A stretch of 64,000 nucleotides of DNA from Dermacentor variabilis. Its lineage: Eukaryota > Arthropoda > Arachnida > Ixodida > Ixodidae. Both the position numbers and the translations under genes were made by a program. Location: contig NC_134576.1 in the NCBI RefSeq assembly GCF_050947875.1, positions 56,362,255 through 56,426,254 of the forward strand, in the 5' to 3' direction. Below the pieces are notes generated by a model. The model was given only the letters and a program-made list of their open reading frames with translations, had not been told where the DNA came from and did no database searches. Below, in pieces: positions 21,436 to 33,355 of this stretch (its first letter is position 1; every line of letters starts with the position of its first letter).

Positions 21436-23325
21436 TCAGTTAACCAAGTTGCCGTACAACCTTATAAGGTTCGGTGTAACGCAACAAAAGCTTTTTAGAA
21501 AGACCTACACGACGACATGGTGTCGAGAGAAGTTCAAGAGATCCCGCTGAAAAGCAGAGGGGTGGATGGTTGAGGTCACAGCTGTTCTCCTGATATATAT
21601 GTGAGTCGGATAGTCGCTCATGAACGATTTGACTTGCGAGGAAGGCTCGCGCTGCAGCAGCGCGGGTTGTTAAGAATGGCCAGCTGCACTGCAAGATTGC
21701 CACCCGCTTACGACTATGAGGGCAAGATACCGGGAGCTTCGCCGCCAACTTGTAGTCACCGCGTGACTAAATCAACTTTGTGACGGAATGAGTTCGGCGG
21801 GCCAACTATTGTTCCCAAACTCCCCAACGCGCTACCCGGAACGGCTCCGAGCTCTACGGAGCCCCTCTGACGTCGGCTCCGGACATTCGAACGTGTGTGC
21901 TTTTGTGCGTGTAGACCGTCCTTCGGAGAGGCGGCGAGTTTGCGATCACCAAACGAACGTTCGCGCCGCCTTGTATAGCGGGAGGACCGAGTTTTTAAAA
22001 ACTGCTGTTGTGCCGATGCTCGACACACTTCTCTTGAGCAATCATGTTGGACTGACACTCTCTCTCATGCAGTCATGTTAGACTAATGTACTTTCTCAAA
22101 CAGTCATGTTAGACTGATATAAATTTTGTAAATAAACCCATATTCCTCGTTCTCGATGAGAAGCAGTCCTTCCCTTCATCAACGTCCTCAGCGTGAATAA
22201 GTTGGACGACGGCATGGGCCAGGTACCTTCTAATTCATGCCCGACTCCAATCTTGACAACGGATCACGAGCGACGGGATTGAGCCCCCAATCCTGACAGG
22301 GTATACTCTGTGTTATGTTGTACGACAGCAGGTAGTAACGTGTCGGAAAGCAAAGTTTGGTGGTCGCCAAACAGTAAGTAAAATGGCGAAAACTTGGCGC
22401 TGTAGAGACGGGATGAGCTGTACGTGAACATGAGGTATCGCTAAGTGCTGTCCCAGTCCCTCACATCGCCAACATAACGGTCGAGGAGTGGTTCAGCCTC
22501 TCGGTGAGCCCGTTGGTCTGCGGGTGGTAGGCTGTAGGGAGTTTGTGCTCGAGAGAGCTGAAAGGGAGGAGGTCTTTGAGAACTTTAGTCAAGAAGTAGC
22601 GGCCTCGGTCTGTAAGTAGTTGCCTAAGGGCGCCATGATGAAGGATAACGTCATGAAGAAGGAAATTGACGACTTCAGTCGCGCAACTAGTCAGCAAAAC
22701 TGGTGTGAAAGCATAGCGCGTGGCTTGGTCTTTGGCTACTGCGGCTCACTTGATTCCTAATGTAAGCGTAGGGAATCGGCTGAGGAGGTTGAGACCAATG
22801 CTGTAGAACGGCTCCTTGGCTATGCAAATAGGGTGTAGAAGGCCTCCAGGTAAAGCCGAGGGCGGTTTACGTTACCGACGAAGGTGCCACGCAGCAACGT
22901 AGCGTCAAACAGATCGATACAGACCAGGCCAGAAAAGCCGGTGGTGCACACGGTCGTATCAACGGGATACTCCAAGACTGTCAGCGACTGGGGCATCTTT
23001 GGAGTGGAGTTCTTTGACAACGGTACAATAAGTTGCTTGGGAAGAACATGCATAACCTCCGGGTCATCGAGAGTGGTACAGCGGTGCTAAAGAATATCGT
23101 CGTGAAGCTCAAAGAGGCGGAGCGATGGGTCTTGCTGACGAGAATGGAGGCGGCCAATTAGATCGCAACGCGTCGTCGATCTTCTGTTCAGCGCGAATGA
23201 TGGCCAGATCTTAAATAGCCATGACAAGTTGACCGGTATCATGCTCGGCGGTGTCGGGAAGGTCGAGAGGATAGCGTGATAAACAGTCATCAATGGGTGA
23301 TTGGGCGTCAAATAGATTAAATAAA
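21436..23325 (-). pseudogene. Decayed Ty3/gypsy integrase region
   Basis: On the minus strand from 23325 the order is: end of RNase H (DCLSRYPLDLPD), linker, integrase zinc-binding remnant (DSLGVSR, HHRLFWPGLYRSV), catalytic core (IGLNLLSRFP, CATEVVNFLLHDVILHHGAL, LLTDRGRYFL, AYHPQTNGLTERLNHSS) and C-terminal part (PCRRVGLSKKLLLRYTEPYK). The zinc-finger cysteines are partly lost, and stops and frameshifts occur throughout. An unrelated segment of about 420 bp (about 21783-22200) separates the core from the C-terminal part. Reverse transcriptase and gag are absent. This is an old relic. Confidence 0.8.
21783..22200 (+). mobile_element. Candidate insertion inside the gypsy integrase relic
   Basis: It interrupts the integrase reading and contains an AATAAAC signal near 22132 and repeated TCATGTTAGACT motifs (near 22042, 22073 and 22106). 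It could be a solo LTR, but I could not define ends or a target duplication. Confidence 0.3.
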
Positions 23326-23334
23326 GTAAAGGAC

Positions 23335-23530
23335 GATGGTAAGCAGAGACTATTTACACGGATGGCCAGGACGGTTGAAGACGCGCAATTTCCAGGCTAT
23401 TGGCGTCTTCTCCGTTAGGGCATAAAAGTGGCTCGTAATTATATAGAGAGTGACAAACATTTAACAGCATATACATTCACACAGACACACTTAGATATAT
23501 ATACACTATAGAGTTATTGAGTTATTTACA
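23335..23530 (-). repeat. Candidate LTR at the 5' side of the decayed gypsy
   Basis: Direct-repeat partner of 21208-21290, followed by AT-rich sequence with tandem TATATA. Boundaries uncertain. Confidence 0.3.
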
Positions 23531-23539
23531 AGGGCTCGT

Positions 23540-25230
23540 TAAGCCTCGTGCACCGCAAAAAGTGATGCAGCGCTTTCGTGGCAGGTAACGCACAGGTGCT
23601 GATTTGCCATGGGCCAATAATCTGCTGTAATGCCCAGCTCGTGTCCCATTGAAGGTGAAATACCACCTTCAAAGACTCTCTGAGGCGTAGCGGGAACAGT
23701 CGCACGCAACATGTTTCAGGACGTTACATTCAGCGCACATTGGCAAGTCCGTGAGTTAAACTTTACACCTGAAATACAACTGTATGACATGTTTAGTAGT
23801 ATGCGGTGAAGGCATGCTTGGTCTTGTCTGTTGAGGCTTCGCGGCATGTAAAAGTCACAGGATGGAACTATATTATATAGGGGTCCATACTAGAAGCTAG
23901 CATCTGCCCACAGGTATCACGGGAGACGCCAAGCGTGTGCAGATGCCAGTGCCGCCATGTCATTTCTCGAGAAAGGTATCGGGACCACTTCTCTAGAAGC
24001 ATGGTGAGCCTGGTCGTTTCCTCGTATCCCACAGTGGGCTGGTAAGCACTGCAGCACAACGCTGTGATGCAGTTCGCAGGCTTTATTGCGTAGGCGTCTG
24101 ATGTCCATGACGAGTTGTTCCTGCATGCGTGGGGACTTCAAGGACTGCTGCATCTCTATTGAACAGGCTAATATGGCCAAAAACTCAGCTTTCTGGTCGA
24201 TGATGTAAATAATAGTGGTCGACAGCGTGGTTGCAGTGGCCGCAATTGCTGTGAGTGAGAGTAGCAGAGGTGGTGACACTAGCACACGGAATCCATACAT
24301 CACTTGCCGATGATGTAGGCGTAAGGGAGCCATCCGTGTAAATGTGGCGGTGAGCTCTTTAGCTGCTGTTAACACGCTCTGAAGCAAAATATGTCCGCGC
24401 TGGACCAGGAGTGAACCGGCTCTCTGCGGCAAAGCGCAGGTGTACTTGAAGAAACATCTGTTGCAGAAGCACTGAAACTAATAGGCGTCTATTTTCTACA
24501 AGGGTTACTCCACTTAACCTGCTTTTCAGTAGGCCAAGGCACACCCTCAACACTTTTGCTTGCGCACCAGTGAGTGGTTCTATGTCGGTTTGGGAAATGC
24601 CCTGTGGTACAGGAGGGCTGTATTCTAGGATTCCTTCAATGTGAGCCGTTTGTATGCACAGAAGAAAAATTGCGGAGCAGCCCCCAGTGCTTTTTGTTAG
24701 AATGCGAAAGATATTAGCATATGACCTATTTTTTCTTTTTGTATTCGAATATGGGGTGTTCGTGTCATTTGTCTGTCGATGGTTGCGTCCAGAAACTTGT
24801 TACTTGACACGTACCGAATGGGAGAGTCATTTAACGTGCAATCTTTAACGTGTTGCGCGATTTTATAAAAACATTTCAACCGATGTGGGAATGCAATTCT
24901 CAACACCAACAAGAGAGAGAGCCTGGGGGACTCCTCGATGCACTGTGCGCAGGACTACGTCCCCTTCTGTTGTGGACATGTAGACTGACCGATCAGTGAG
25001 GTAGTTTGAGATCCGGCGGTGCATATCACCAACTCCAGCCGAGTGCACAGCGCATGAAAGAGCCTCGTGAGAAACGTTATGCCGAGGAATTTGCCAAGAC
25101 TGATGCTGCGTGCAGGTTTGTTGGATTTTACGCAGTTTACAAGGCTGATCACGTTGCATATGCTGCCTCGGTCGTTTGTGTGTGTGCGTCTCTGTGTGTG
25201 TGTGTGTGTGTTGATCGTGCCGACACTTTC
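23540..25230 (-). pseudogene. Antisense LINE 3' half: RT end, RNase H, zinc tail
   Basis: Read from 25230 downwards: RT segment RRISNYLTDRSVYMSTTEGD and HRGVPQ, then YVSSNKFLDATIDRQ (RT thumb), a connection region (LLKSRLSGVTLVENRRLL), RNase H with YTDGSLTP, KAEFLAILA and LPAHCGIRGNDQAHHASRE, and the terminal CAEC...HVACDCSRY motif near 23730. The catalytic YADD box is missing, and frameshifts plus stops break the frame many times. It is an I/jockey-type element related in architecture to those at 27300 and 41890 but a different lineage by sequence. Confidence 0.75.
25175..25212. repeat. (TG)n microsatellite
   Basis: Interrupted TG run directly upstream of the antisense LINE fragment. Confidence 0.9.
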
Positions 25231-27299
25231 CTCGTGCTAATTGCATCTCGGTGGTGAGAATGCTGTGGTATTCACGAGGGGATGCACTTAACCTCTCAGA
25301 CTGACGAGGAATGGGATATCTTTAATGTTTTGGCGCAAAGCATTGAAATATCACTGTTTCTAAAGGAAAGTCTCGTCTTACGTACTTGAATAACTGAAGC
25401 TCAAGGTACGTCGGACGCCAAGAAAGAAGATTATTTATTGCTTTGGCGCCAAAGCATTAAATTTATCACATTTGTTGTCACGCTCAGATGATCGCTACTA
25501 TCACACGATTTCCCTTCTTACTCATTAATAAGAAAATGCAGCAACCTCGACAGCAACATCCTAGGAGCACGAGGAAAACATTTGGGCGATCACAACGCAC
25601 AGACAGAGGCCCACAACGTCAGACAGCAATGCCGGCATGCCTACGAACAAATGAATACAGTACGAGCAAGGAAACTTCTGCGCAGTACTTGTGCAAACTC
25701 GGACATTTAAGGAGCGAAAGTCCCCACACTTCACATTTGGCACCCGCTTGTTCTCGCTCCTGCGCACAAAGACCTGGCGATTCCTTAAATGATGCACTCT
25801 TGGTTTTGTGCTATCTAATACGCGTTGGCCAATCGTGTCAACCCGCTCACTTGCCTAGTTCATAACTCATTTGGACATCAATACTTTGGCATTTTGCATC
25901 GCAACTCATGAATGCTTAGTGTCCTCCGATTTTATGGATCTTCACGCAAGCCCGCAATACGTCTCGCTAGTTGCGTTTCTTGTACTATTTCTCTTGTACT
26001 GAATTTCACATGAAGTGGTCGTTCGTGAGCCTTTTTAAATACATGACAGAAACACAGAAGGAAGGGAAAGAAGTTACTGCCGGCAGAGACCAACGACAGA
26101 GAGAAAAAGCATTTCACAGATGACGGAGTGAAAAAGAAAATTACTTGCCTTCTGTACAGCTATGGGACTACGTAAACTTTTATCCATTCTTTGCTTGCGA
26201 TCAGACTTCCTCGCGAGACTAACCCAGCCCCGCACACAGACACTGTTAGGTACGCCACTGCATAGCTGCTGGTGATCTTGAGCTTACGTAGTTCGCAATC
26301 ATTTTCAGCAGATATTAAATACAAATGAGGCTGAATAGGTAGTTAACCCTCCTGCAATACGAAAAGAGGTGTTTCATGCTACGTACAGGCTTGCTAAAAA
26401 GTTGGGGCAAAACCGAAAGGCGCTCGGAGATGACAGCCTAAATGTTTCGCACCAGCTCTGGATGACGTCGCAAATTTCGAAAGCATTTGCTCTTGTTGTA
26501 TTCTTTCATTACGGAAGACTGAAGTTAGCAATTCCTTACTAGCGTAATGACCCAAGCGTAAAAAAATTCAAAATGAGAGCAAGAGAAAGACGAATTTTGC
26601 GAAGTCGCCGTATTGATATACCGCACGTAGAACGCTAAGTCGCTTAGCCTTAATTTTCTGGCCTAAAGATCTTATCGCTGGACTATGCAAAATTGTGTTT
26701 TCAAAAAATATGTTGATGCGAAGAGATAAACTAATTCAGTGTTTGCTTTTTGTGTCGTTTGTAAGGTGTACCGACATAAGATATTGAATTTATTTCCTTT
26801 AAATTTGATTAATCGAACATGAAGTGCCACACAACACATGAAAAACTCGAAGGCAACCGAAGTAATTTCCCTAATACAGCCTTCTTACGGATGATTCTCG
26901 CGTTCTTTTCACAAGGAGGGGGCGATTTGATGCGTCATGAGGTGACGACTGATGTAGCGGTATAAGAGATCATGGACATAAATGGGAAAAGGTATCAGTA
27001 CTCTTTTGTGGTGTTTAGACTGAGTCTAGCCTCACCACATACAGCGAAGCATTCCTTACTCTTAAAAACAAAGGGAGGGAGAAAGGAGGAACAAGCCGTT
27101 TTCCTCTTTCAGGCCGGTGAGTTGCTCCGTCACACGCACTTGACGTGTCGCGCCCTCTTGTGGCAATCAAAAGCGTAGGAACGTTTCTCCCCTGCGTGCG
27201 TATCTTGCGTCGCTCCCGCTGAAGACCCGAATATCGGCTACAATAGGTTCTTCTCTACACATCTGCTCAACGAAAAAGGCACTAAATCGAACAGGCGTA
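25231..27299. other. Intergenic, nothing recognised
   Basis: AT-rich. A near duplicate of TTTGGCGC...AAAGCATT appears at 25329 and 25441 (short direct repeats). An open frame at 25488-25865 has no recognisable motif. Confidence 0.55.
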
Positions 27300-29862
27300 C
27301 GGCAGTGGGGAAACCGGTACACCAGGAAAGTCAAACTGCAAGCGTAGAGAGCATAATGGACCGATTGGCTGCTAAATACTTGCCCCTCAGAAAAGAGGAT
27401 CAGGATGTGAGTTATGCCGATTACTTAGGGGTAGAATGCAAATATATGGATCAGGAATTCACCCTAAGTGAGGTACACACGGCACTGTATGATCTGAATA
27501 GTAGGTCAGCAGCTGGCCCGAAAGGCATCTCTAACAGATTGCTTAAGAATTCGGACGACGAATCAATAAAATATCTGGCCACATACATTAATGAACTATG
27601 GAAAGATGGGGTATGTCCAGAAGAATGGAGGACGGCCAGTACTATCTTAATAACAAAGCCGGGCAAGCAACTCAACTTGGATAATTTGAGGCCAATTTCG
27701 GTAACGTCATGTCTAGGGAAGACAGTGGAGCATGTCATATTGTACAGGTTAACGAAATATGTGGAGGACAATGACATCCCACCGTACAATCTGATTGGTT
27801 TCAGATCAGGCTTGTCCACACAAAATGCAATGTTGTTAATCAAGCATCAACTGCTATTAGCTAAACCAAAAACACTCGAGCTCTCTTGGGGTTGGAGGTC
27901 GAAAAAGCTTTTGACAGAATTAAGCATAGAGCAATACTTGAAGTGATTTCCGAACTGCGATTGGGGAGAAAACTCTATGAAGTGGTCAAAAACTTTCTTG
28001 GCAATCGTTCAGCTCACCTTAGATTCAGGGATATTAAATCAAAGTAGATGGACCTCGGTGACAGAGGGACGCGACAAGGGTCGGTCTTGTCACCTATGCT
28101 TTTCAACCTGGCCATGTCAAAAGTGGCAAAAGGATTAAAAGGGATAGAGGGCACTCACTTTACAATTTATGCAGATGATGTGACTATATGGACCGCTGAA
28201 GGAAGTATGGGACATGCGGAAAGCAGACTTCAGCAGAGCATTTATGAGGTAGAGTCTATTTTAGAAGACATGGGACTCAAATGCTCTGCTAATAAGTCTG
28301 AACTCCTTGTACTCAAGAACAGAAGAAGGGGTAGAAAACCGAGGGGATATGTTCCCGAGGAAGAACCCAGGTTAGTACTAACCACGAAGGCAGGCGAATC
28401 TATTAAGCAAGTAGAATCCATTAGAGTCTTAGGGTTATTCCTGGAGGCAAACGGGGCAAACGGAAGAAAAATACGACACATCACAAGCAAGACTGTGGAG
28501 GTAATAAGACTGCTAAGGAGAATCACTAAAAGACACAGAGGGCTGGGAGAGGAGAGCGCCATGAGACTGGTCCATGCTTTCGCCTTGTGTCACTTCTCCT
28601 ATGTAGCTGGGATGTTCCGTTGGACACAGACAGAGCTAAACAAGTTGAACAGATTAATGAAAAGGCTAGTCAAGACAACAGTGGGTTACCGATTAACACA
28701 CCGGATAATAAATTAATCAAACTGGGGCTCCACAACACAATAGCCGAGATAATTGAAGCTCAGTGAATTGCCCACAGAGAGAGGCTCTCTGGAACAAGGC
28801 CAGGTAGAGCAATACTAGAAGAGGTATGGTGGTGCCCAACCGAATCCAAAATTTCAGGTGAAGGCAGAGTAGAACTAAAAGATAGCATAAGAAAGATAAT
28901 CAAGACGACTCCTTTCCCCAGAAATATGCACCCGGTGCACAACCTGGAAAGACGAAAGGCAAGGGCCAAAGCTCTCCTGCAAGAGATAGAACACGACAGA
29001 GAACATGCGGCTTTTGTAGATGCTGCATGGGTCAGAGGAAAGAAAGCATTTACGGCAGTAGTAGTAGATGCAGATGGTCTCACTCGGGATGCTATTACAA
29101 TCATGACTAAAGACATGACAGTTGCGGAACAAGTAGCAATAGCATTGGCTTTAAGGAATAATAAGTGGACGAAGATTTACAGTGACTCTAAGATGGCTAT
29201 TAGACACTTTACCAATGGCTTTGTAACCAAAAGCGCTGCCCAGCTGATCGGTGAGTTGGACAGCCAAGGGATCGAAATCCGCTGGTTTCCTGCGCACATG
29301 GGGTCTGTCGATCCATCTCGGAAGAACTTAAACAAGATGGCTAACGCAGCTGCACGAGGACTTACTATCCGTGCACTACGCGACCAGGACCTTAATAATA
29401 TACAGGAGGAGAACAGGGACCAATTACTTACATATAATCAAATAACGAGGCATTACTACACGAACAGAAGGGAATTCCCAGTGCCACGCGCTAAGCTCAA
29501 TAGAGCTCAAGCGGTGACACTGAGATTGTTGCCGACAAGAACTTATCCAAGTTTAAACATTATTAATAAGTTATATCCTGAAAGAGAGGTACCAATCAAT
29601 TGCGAGAAGTGTAATGGCATCATTACTCTGGATCACATGCTTTGGCAGTGTCCTGTGACTTTCACAGACTGTGACAAAGAGAGAGACTGGCAGCGGCGAG
29701 TCCTACGCAGTGAAGTTCCTTTCGATCAAGTACAGGCCGTCCAGAAGGCCCACGATACGGCTGTAAGGTTAAACCTTACTGTCCCGACGTGGGAGCCGCC
29801 TGCGTCAACCTGAGGGTTGATCTTCAGTACATTAAATAAAGTTCATCATACCATACCATACG
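27300..29862 (+). mobile_element. 5'-truncated I-type LINE with RT and RNase H
   Basis: The RT starts in frame at 27305: FTLSEVHTALYDLNSRSAAG, then RRPIS-like motif LDNLRPISVTSCLGKTVEH and GFRSGLSTQNAML. A one-base shift near 27885 moves to EKAFDRIKHRAILEVI, followed by an in-frame TAG near 28045 and RQGSVLSPMLFNLAM plus the catalytic box TIYADDVTIW. RNase H at about 29005-29400 keeps its Asp/Glu/Asp pattern (FVDAAWVRG, VAEQVAIALAL, IYSDSKMAIRHF, WFPAHMG). The C-terminal CEKCNGIITLDHMLWQCP is at 29600-29655. The end is AATAAAG plus an ATACC tandem tail at 29835-29862. A frameshift and at least two stops make it inactive. The 5' end (endonuclease, ORF1) is missing. Confidence 0.88.
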
Positions 29863-29979
29863 GAAACGAATGCTAAGTAGCACAACCTGACGTCTGAACC
29901 TTTTATGACACGCGACGATCAGGGTCAAACGTTTAGCTCGAACGGTAGCTGTGATACGAGAATTGTGCAACTCAAAGCA

Positions 29980-30180
29980 GCACCCGGCTGGACGAGCGAG
30001 ACAAGCCCGCACTCGGGCATCTCGGCGTAGGCACCGCAGGTACCAGCCAGCCGTTCTCGTTTTGATGCGTGAAATTAGGACGAGGAGAAGGTTAAGCTAT
30101 CTCAAACGTATGCATACGTGGCTGTTTTGAAGCACCATGCGTGAAGGCTTCGAAGCGAAAGCAAAAAACGTTTGCTGGCG
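29980..30180. repeat. Dispersed repeat, family R3, copy 1
   Basis: Contains GCGTGAAATTAGG, then GAAGCACCATGCGTGAAGGC and TTCGAAGCGAAAG. The same order of blocks recurs at 31600-31715. The GC-rich upstream part also aligns loosely with 31480-31600. Confidence 0.55.
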
Positions 30181-31479
30181 CCATTGGCACGTAGCTGGCG
30201 GTGTGAGCGCGTCACCGTGAAATCCACAGGTGGAATACAAACACTGCTGCCAGGGCAAGGAGGCTCTCGAGCGCCGCATGCAACCAAATATACAGCTGTA
30301 TATCCAGCGTCACCTGCGTGCCTGTTTGTCTGCGTCTCCGCCCGCCAGCGGCAGCACCTCCGTGACTCATCGTGTAGCGCGCAAGACACTACGGAGACAG
30401 GAAGCACCGACCGACAATAGATGATGTATTTCCTAAAAGACGGAGTACAAGGAAACGTGAAGACAAAAAGTGTCCAGAAAATAAATTAAAAAAATAACCT
30501 TTTACAAATTGCGACATATGGCTGTCGGCCTCTGTGAAGAATAGGTGAACTGTCGAAGATAACATGTAGAGGGGCGATTGAAACTAAAACGTACGAATAG
30601 CCTAAGCAGATGCACAAGGGTACGGGGCAAACGGATATGCCCAGACGTGAACGGGAGACGAAGCTAATGGGACACACATGGGTACGGTAGCCTTGTGCAC
30701 TGCGTCGAGTGCCGGGAGTCTAGAAATGTGCAGGGGCCAGGGCACTATCGAACTGGAACGTCGGTACAGAGTGAAACCACCTCTAGCAACTCTAGGAGAA
30801 TACACGGCTATAGCGCGGCGCAGACGCAGCTTTGCAGTAGAGGCGCTCGGAGAGAAACGGCACACTCCAGAGTCAGAGCTGTCCTTTCCGGTCACTTGTG
30901 GCGACGGTTACGCTTCAGGCACTGTATTTGCGCTAAGGTTATAGTTGATGTAGCTGTAGTAGACTGTATCGCAATCATCTTCGTTACCACGACTCTCCTG
31001 GAGATGGATATAACACAACAGACACCAGCACTTAGCCTTCTGATATCGTCAATGGCGAGCGGGGCCAGTCACGCCTACCGCGGTGAGCAATCTTTCGTTC
31101 TGCTATGTACATCCTTACATCACGGCGAGTAACTCGTATGATAGCCTCCTTGGATGATATATGCTAATATTTACGTCCCCTCTCCTTCAGTATCTTCACA
31201 AATCACATACAGCTGCTCAGCATGTAGAAGGGAACGACGTCCTCGACGTAGCAGAATATATTGTTGCAGGAAGAAAGTAGGCCCACGAGTGTAAAATATT
31301 GTATATTTGCAACTGAGGTTAATGGCGTCCAGGCCACTGCCAGACTTCGTCTTGCTCTCGTCCAATCCAACTTCCTTGTTCCCTTCACCGTAACAATATT
31401 TAGCCTGTGGACAGGAAGGCAAAACATGATTTCGAAACTTTGCTCGAAAGCGGTGGCTTCAGCGTTCCTGGCAGATTCA
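30181..31479. other. Intergenic, nothing recognised
   Basis: Short open frames only, no family motifs. Confidence 0.5.
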
Positions 31480-31715
31480 CTCCTACACTACGCGCCCGGC
31501 CTCGAGTCCGGCGGCCAGCAGCCGCTGGCAGACCGCGCGCTGGCTCGCCCGTACCCGCTTTGCAGCGACGTACGGACGCCGCGGCTAGCAGATTGTTGGC
31601 CATGCCTGCGTGAAATCAGGCGAGAAGACGTTGAAGCGATCTCAACAGGATGTATTTTGTAAACGCTAGCGGTTGTTGAAGCGCCATGCGCTACGTCTTC
31701 GAAGTGAAAGGCTTA
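31480..31715. repeat. Dispersed repeat, family R3, copy 2
   Basis: GC-rich start (GGCCTCGAGTCCGGCGGCCA), then GCGTGAAATCAGGCGAG and GAAGCGCCATGCGCTACGTC, TTCGAAGTGAAAG. Same direction as copy 1. Confidence 0.55.
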
Positions 31716-33342
31716 CATCGCCGTCGGCCCCTTTTCGATAACTGAAAGTCGCTAATCAAAAGCATTCATTAGAGAGGGGTTTTATATTAACAATTATGGC
31801 ATGGATTTGCCATGCCTATCAGGGGAGTATACCCAAACAAGTATTCTATCAAAATTTAATGCTGAATTACGTATAAGCGAGTTACTCACTGGCACATCAT
31901 GACTGCATAAGAAGGTTCCAAGGCATATGGGTGTTGGCAGCTCGCGCAATGCTTGTGTATGTGCCGTTTGTTGTGTGTTGTGGTTGCTCTCTTCTCCGCA
32001 GTATGAGTGAATGTGCTCCGTGTTGCTTTGTGGTGCACAGTATGTCTGTGAAAGTGTTGTGTGTTGCTCTGTTGTGACTTTGCCGAACGGAAAGTGCAAT
32101 ATGGAACGGTAGCTTTTTTTTTGTCGTCAGCTGTTAGCCCAATATATCAGCCCGCGCAGTATCTGTACGGTTTAGTAACTTGAAGCTTCTCCAGGTGGCG
32201 CTAACTGCGTTTTTACATAGTGTGTGTGTGTGTTTCCGACGGATTGATGTATGGATGGATATCCCTACATTTAAGTAAGTTCAACGCAGCGATGTTCCTG
32301 TGATGGCATTCCTTCTCGCACTTCGACAGTGGTTAGAGCGACGCTCCGCCCGCGTTATTAACACGATCAGCCGGCCGTCAACGGTGGGTGAAAAGCGTGG
32401 CAGTCGAGCGGAAGGCATCGCTTCAATATCGTGCACTACTTACACCTGGTTCCTAGTATGCGCCAAAGAGAACTATGTGAGATTGTTTTTCTTTTCTTTG
32501 GTGTAAATATCAGTAACGTACACTTTGCTTATCAAGCCTACTTTGTTTTCCTGCTGCGAACTAGCACAGTTCGTAGACGTAGTAGCATCCACCGCTTCAC
32601 TTGCCTGGAGTCGGCCATCTTGGATTTGGAAGGGGGAAACCGTTGCTACCATACATGAGGGAGGAAATTTGCTCCTTTAAAGGTGAACATAGGAGGCACG
32701 GCCGTTTCTCCCTTAATGGAGCTAGGGTCACTCCTTTTTTTCTTAGAGTGCTGACCTTACATTGGCGATGAGTCATAGTTTTCGGTGATAAGCACTTGAA
32801 GGGAGCGAATGACATTGGAGTCACAATCTTCACTATCGGACTGCCTCATCGCAGCTTTCCTGTTTCCTGACCTGGTCTCTCCGCGAAAAATACTTCGATC
32901 TCGTACGGTTTTCTGCAACGAGATTTCAAAGCTTAATTTGGGAAGGCATGCTGCCTACATCCTACTGGAATATCTGACACAAGCTGACGTATTGCTCAAC
33001 AGAATAGTTTTTGTTTTTTTATTATCCACATTTATGATGCCTTACCAATGCACGCAATCAATTGTCCCTGCAACTAGGCAAAGGTAACCGTGAGGCCATC
33101 ACGAGATGAATTGATCTGAATGATATGCAAGAGCACACGGGGATCACCCTCGAAAAATGCCCCCTGTACCTTTTCGGAGCAATATTCTTCATGCTGCCCA
33201 GACAACCGACTGTCCCGTTTTTGTCGCACACGACCTCATCGCGATCATTTTTCGCTTAACAGAAAGTGCTGTACCGCGAGCGCATCTTCCTAGACAATGG
33301 CGCAAGCTTCGGCGCATTAAACTACAACTGTTTTCATTCCAG
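31716..33342. other. Upstream region of the LRR gene
   Basis: No coding exon recognised. 32640-32760 shows imperfect self-complementary blocks (GGAGGAAATTTGCTCC; CTCCCTTAATGGAGC). A (TG)n lies at 32220-32234. An upstream non-coding exon of the LRR gene is expected here or further left but could not be placed. Confidence 0.5.
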
Positions 33343-33355
33343 GCCAGCTGACGAG

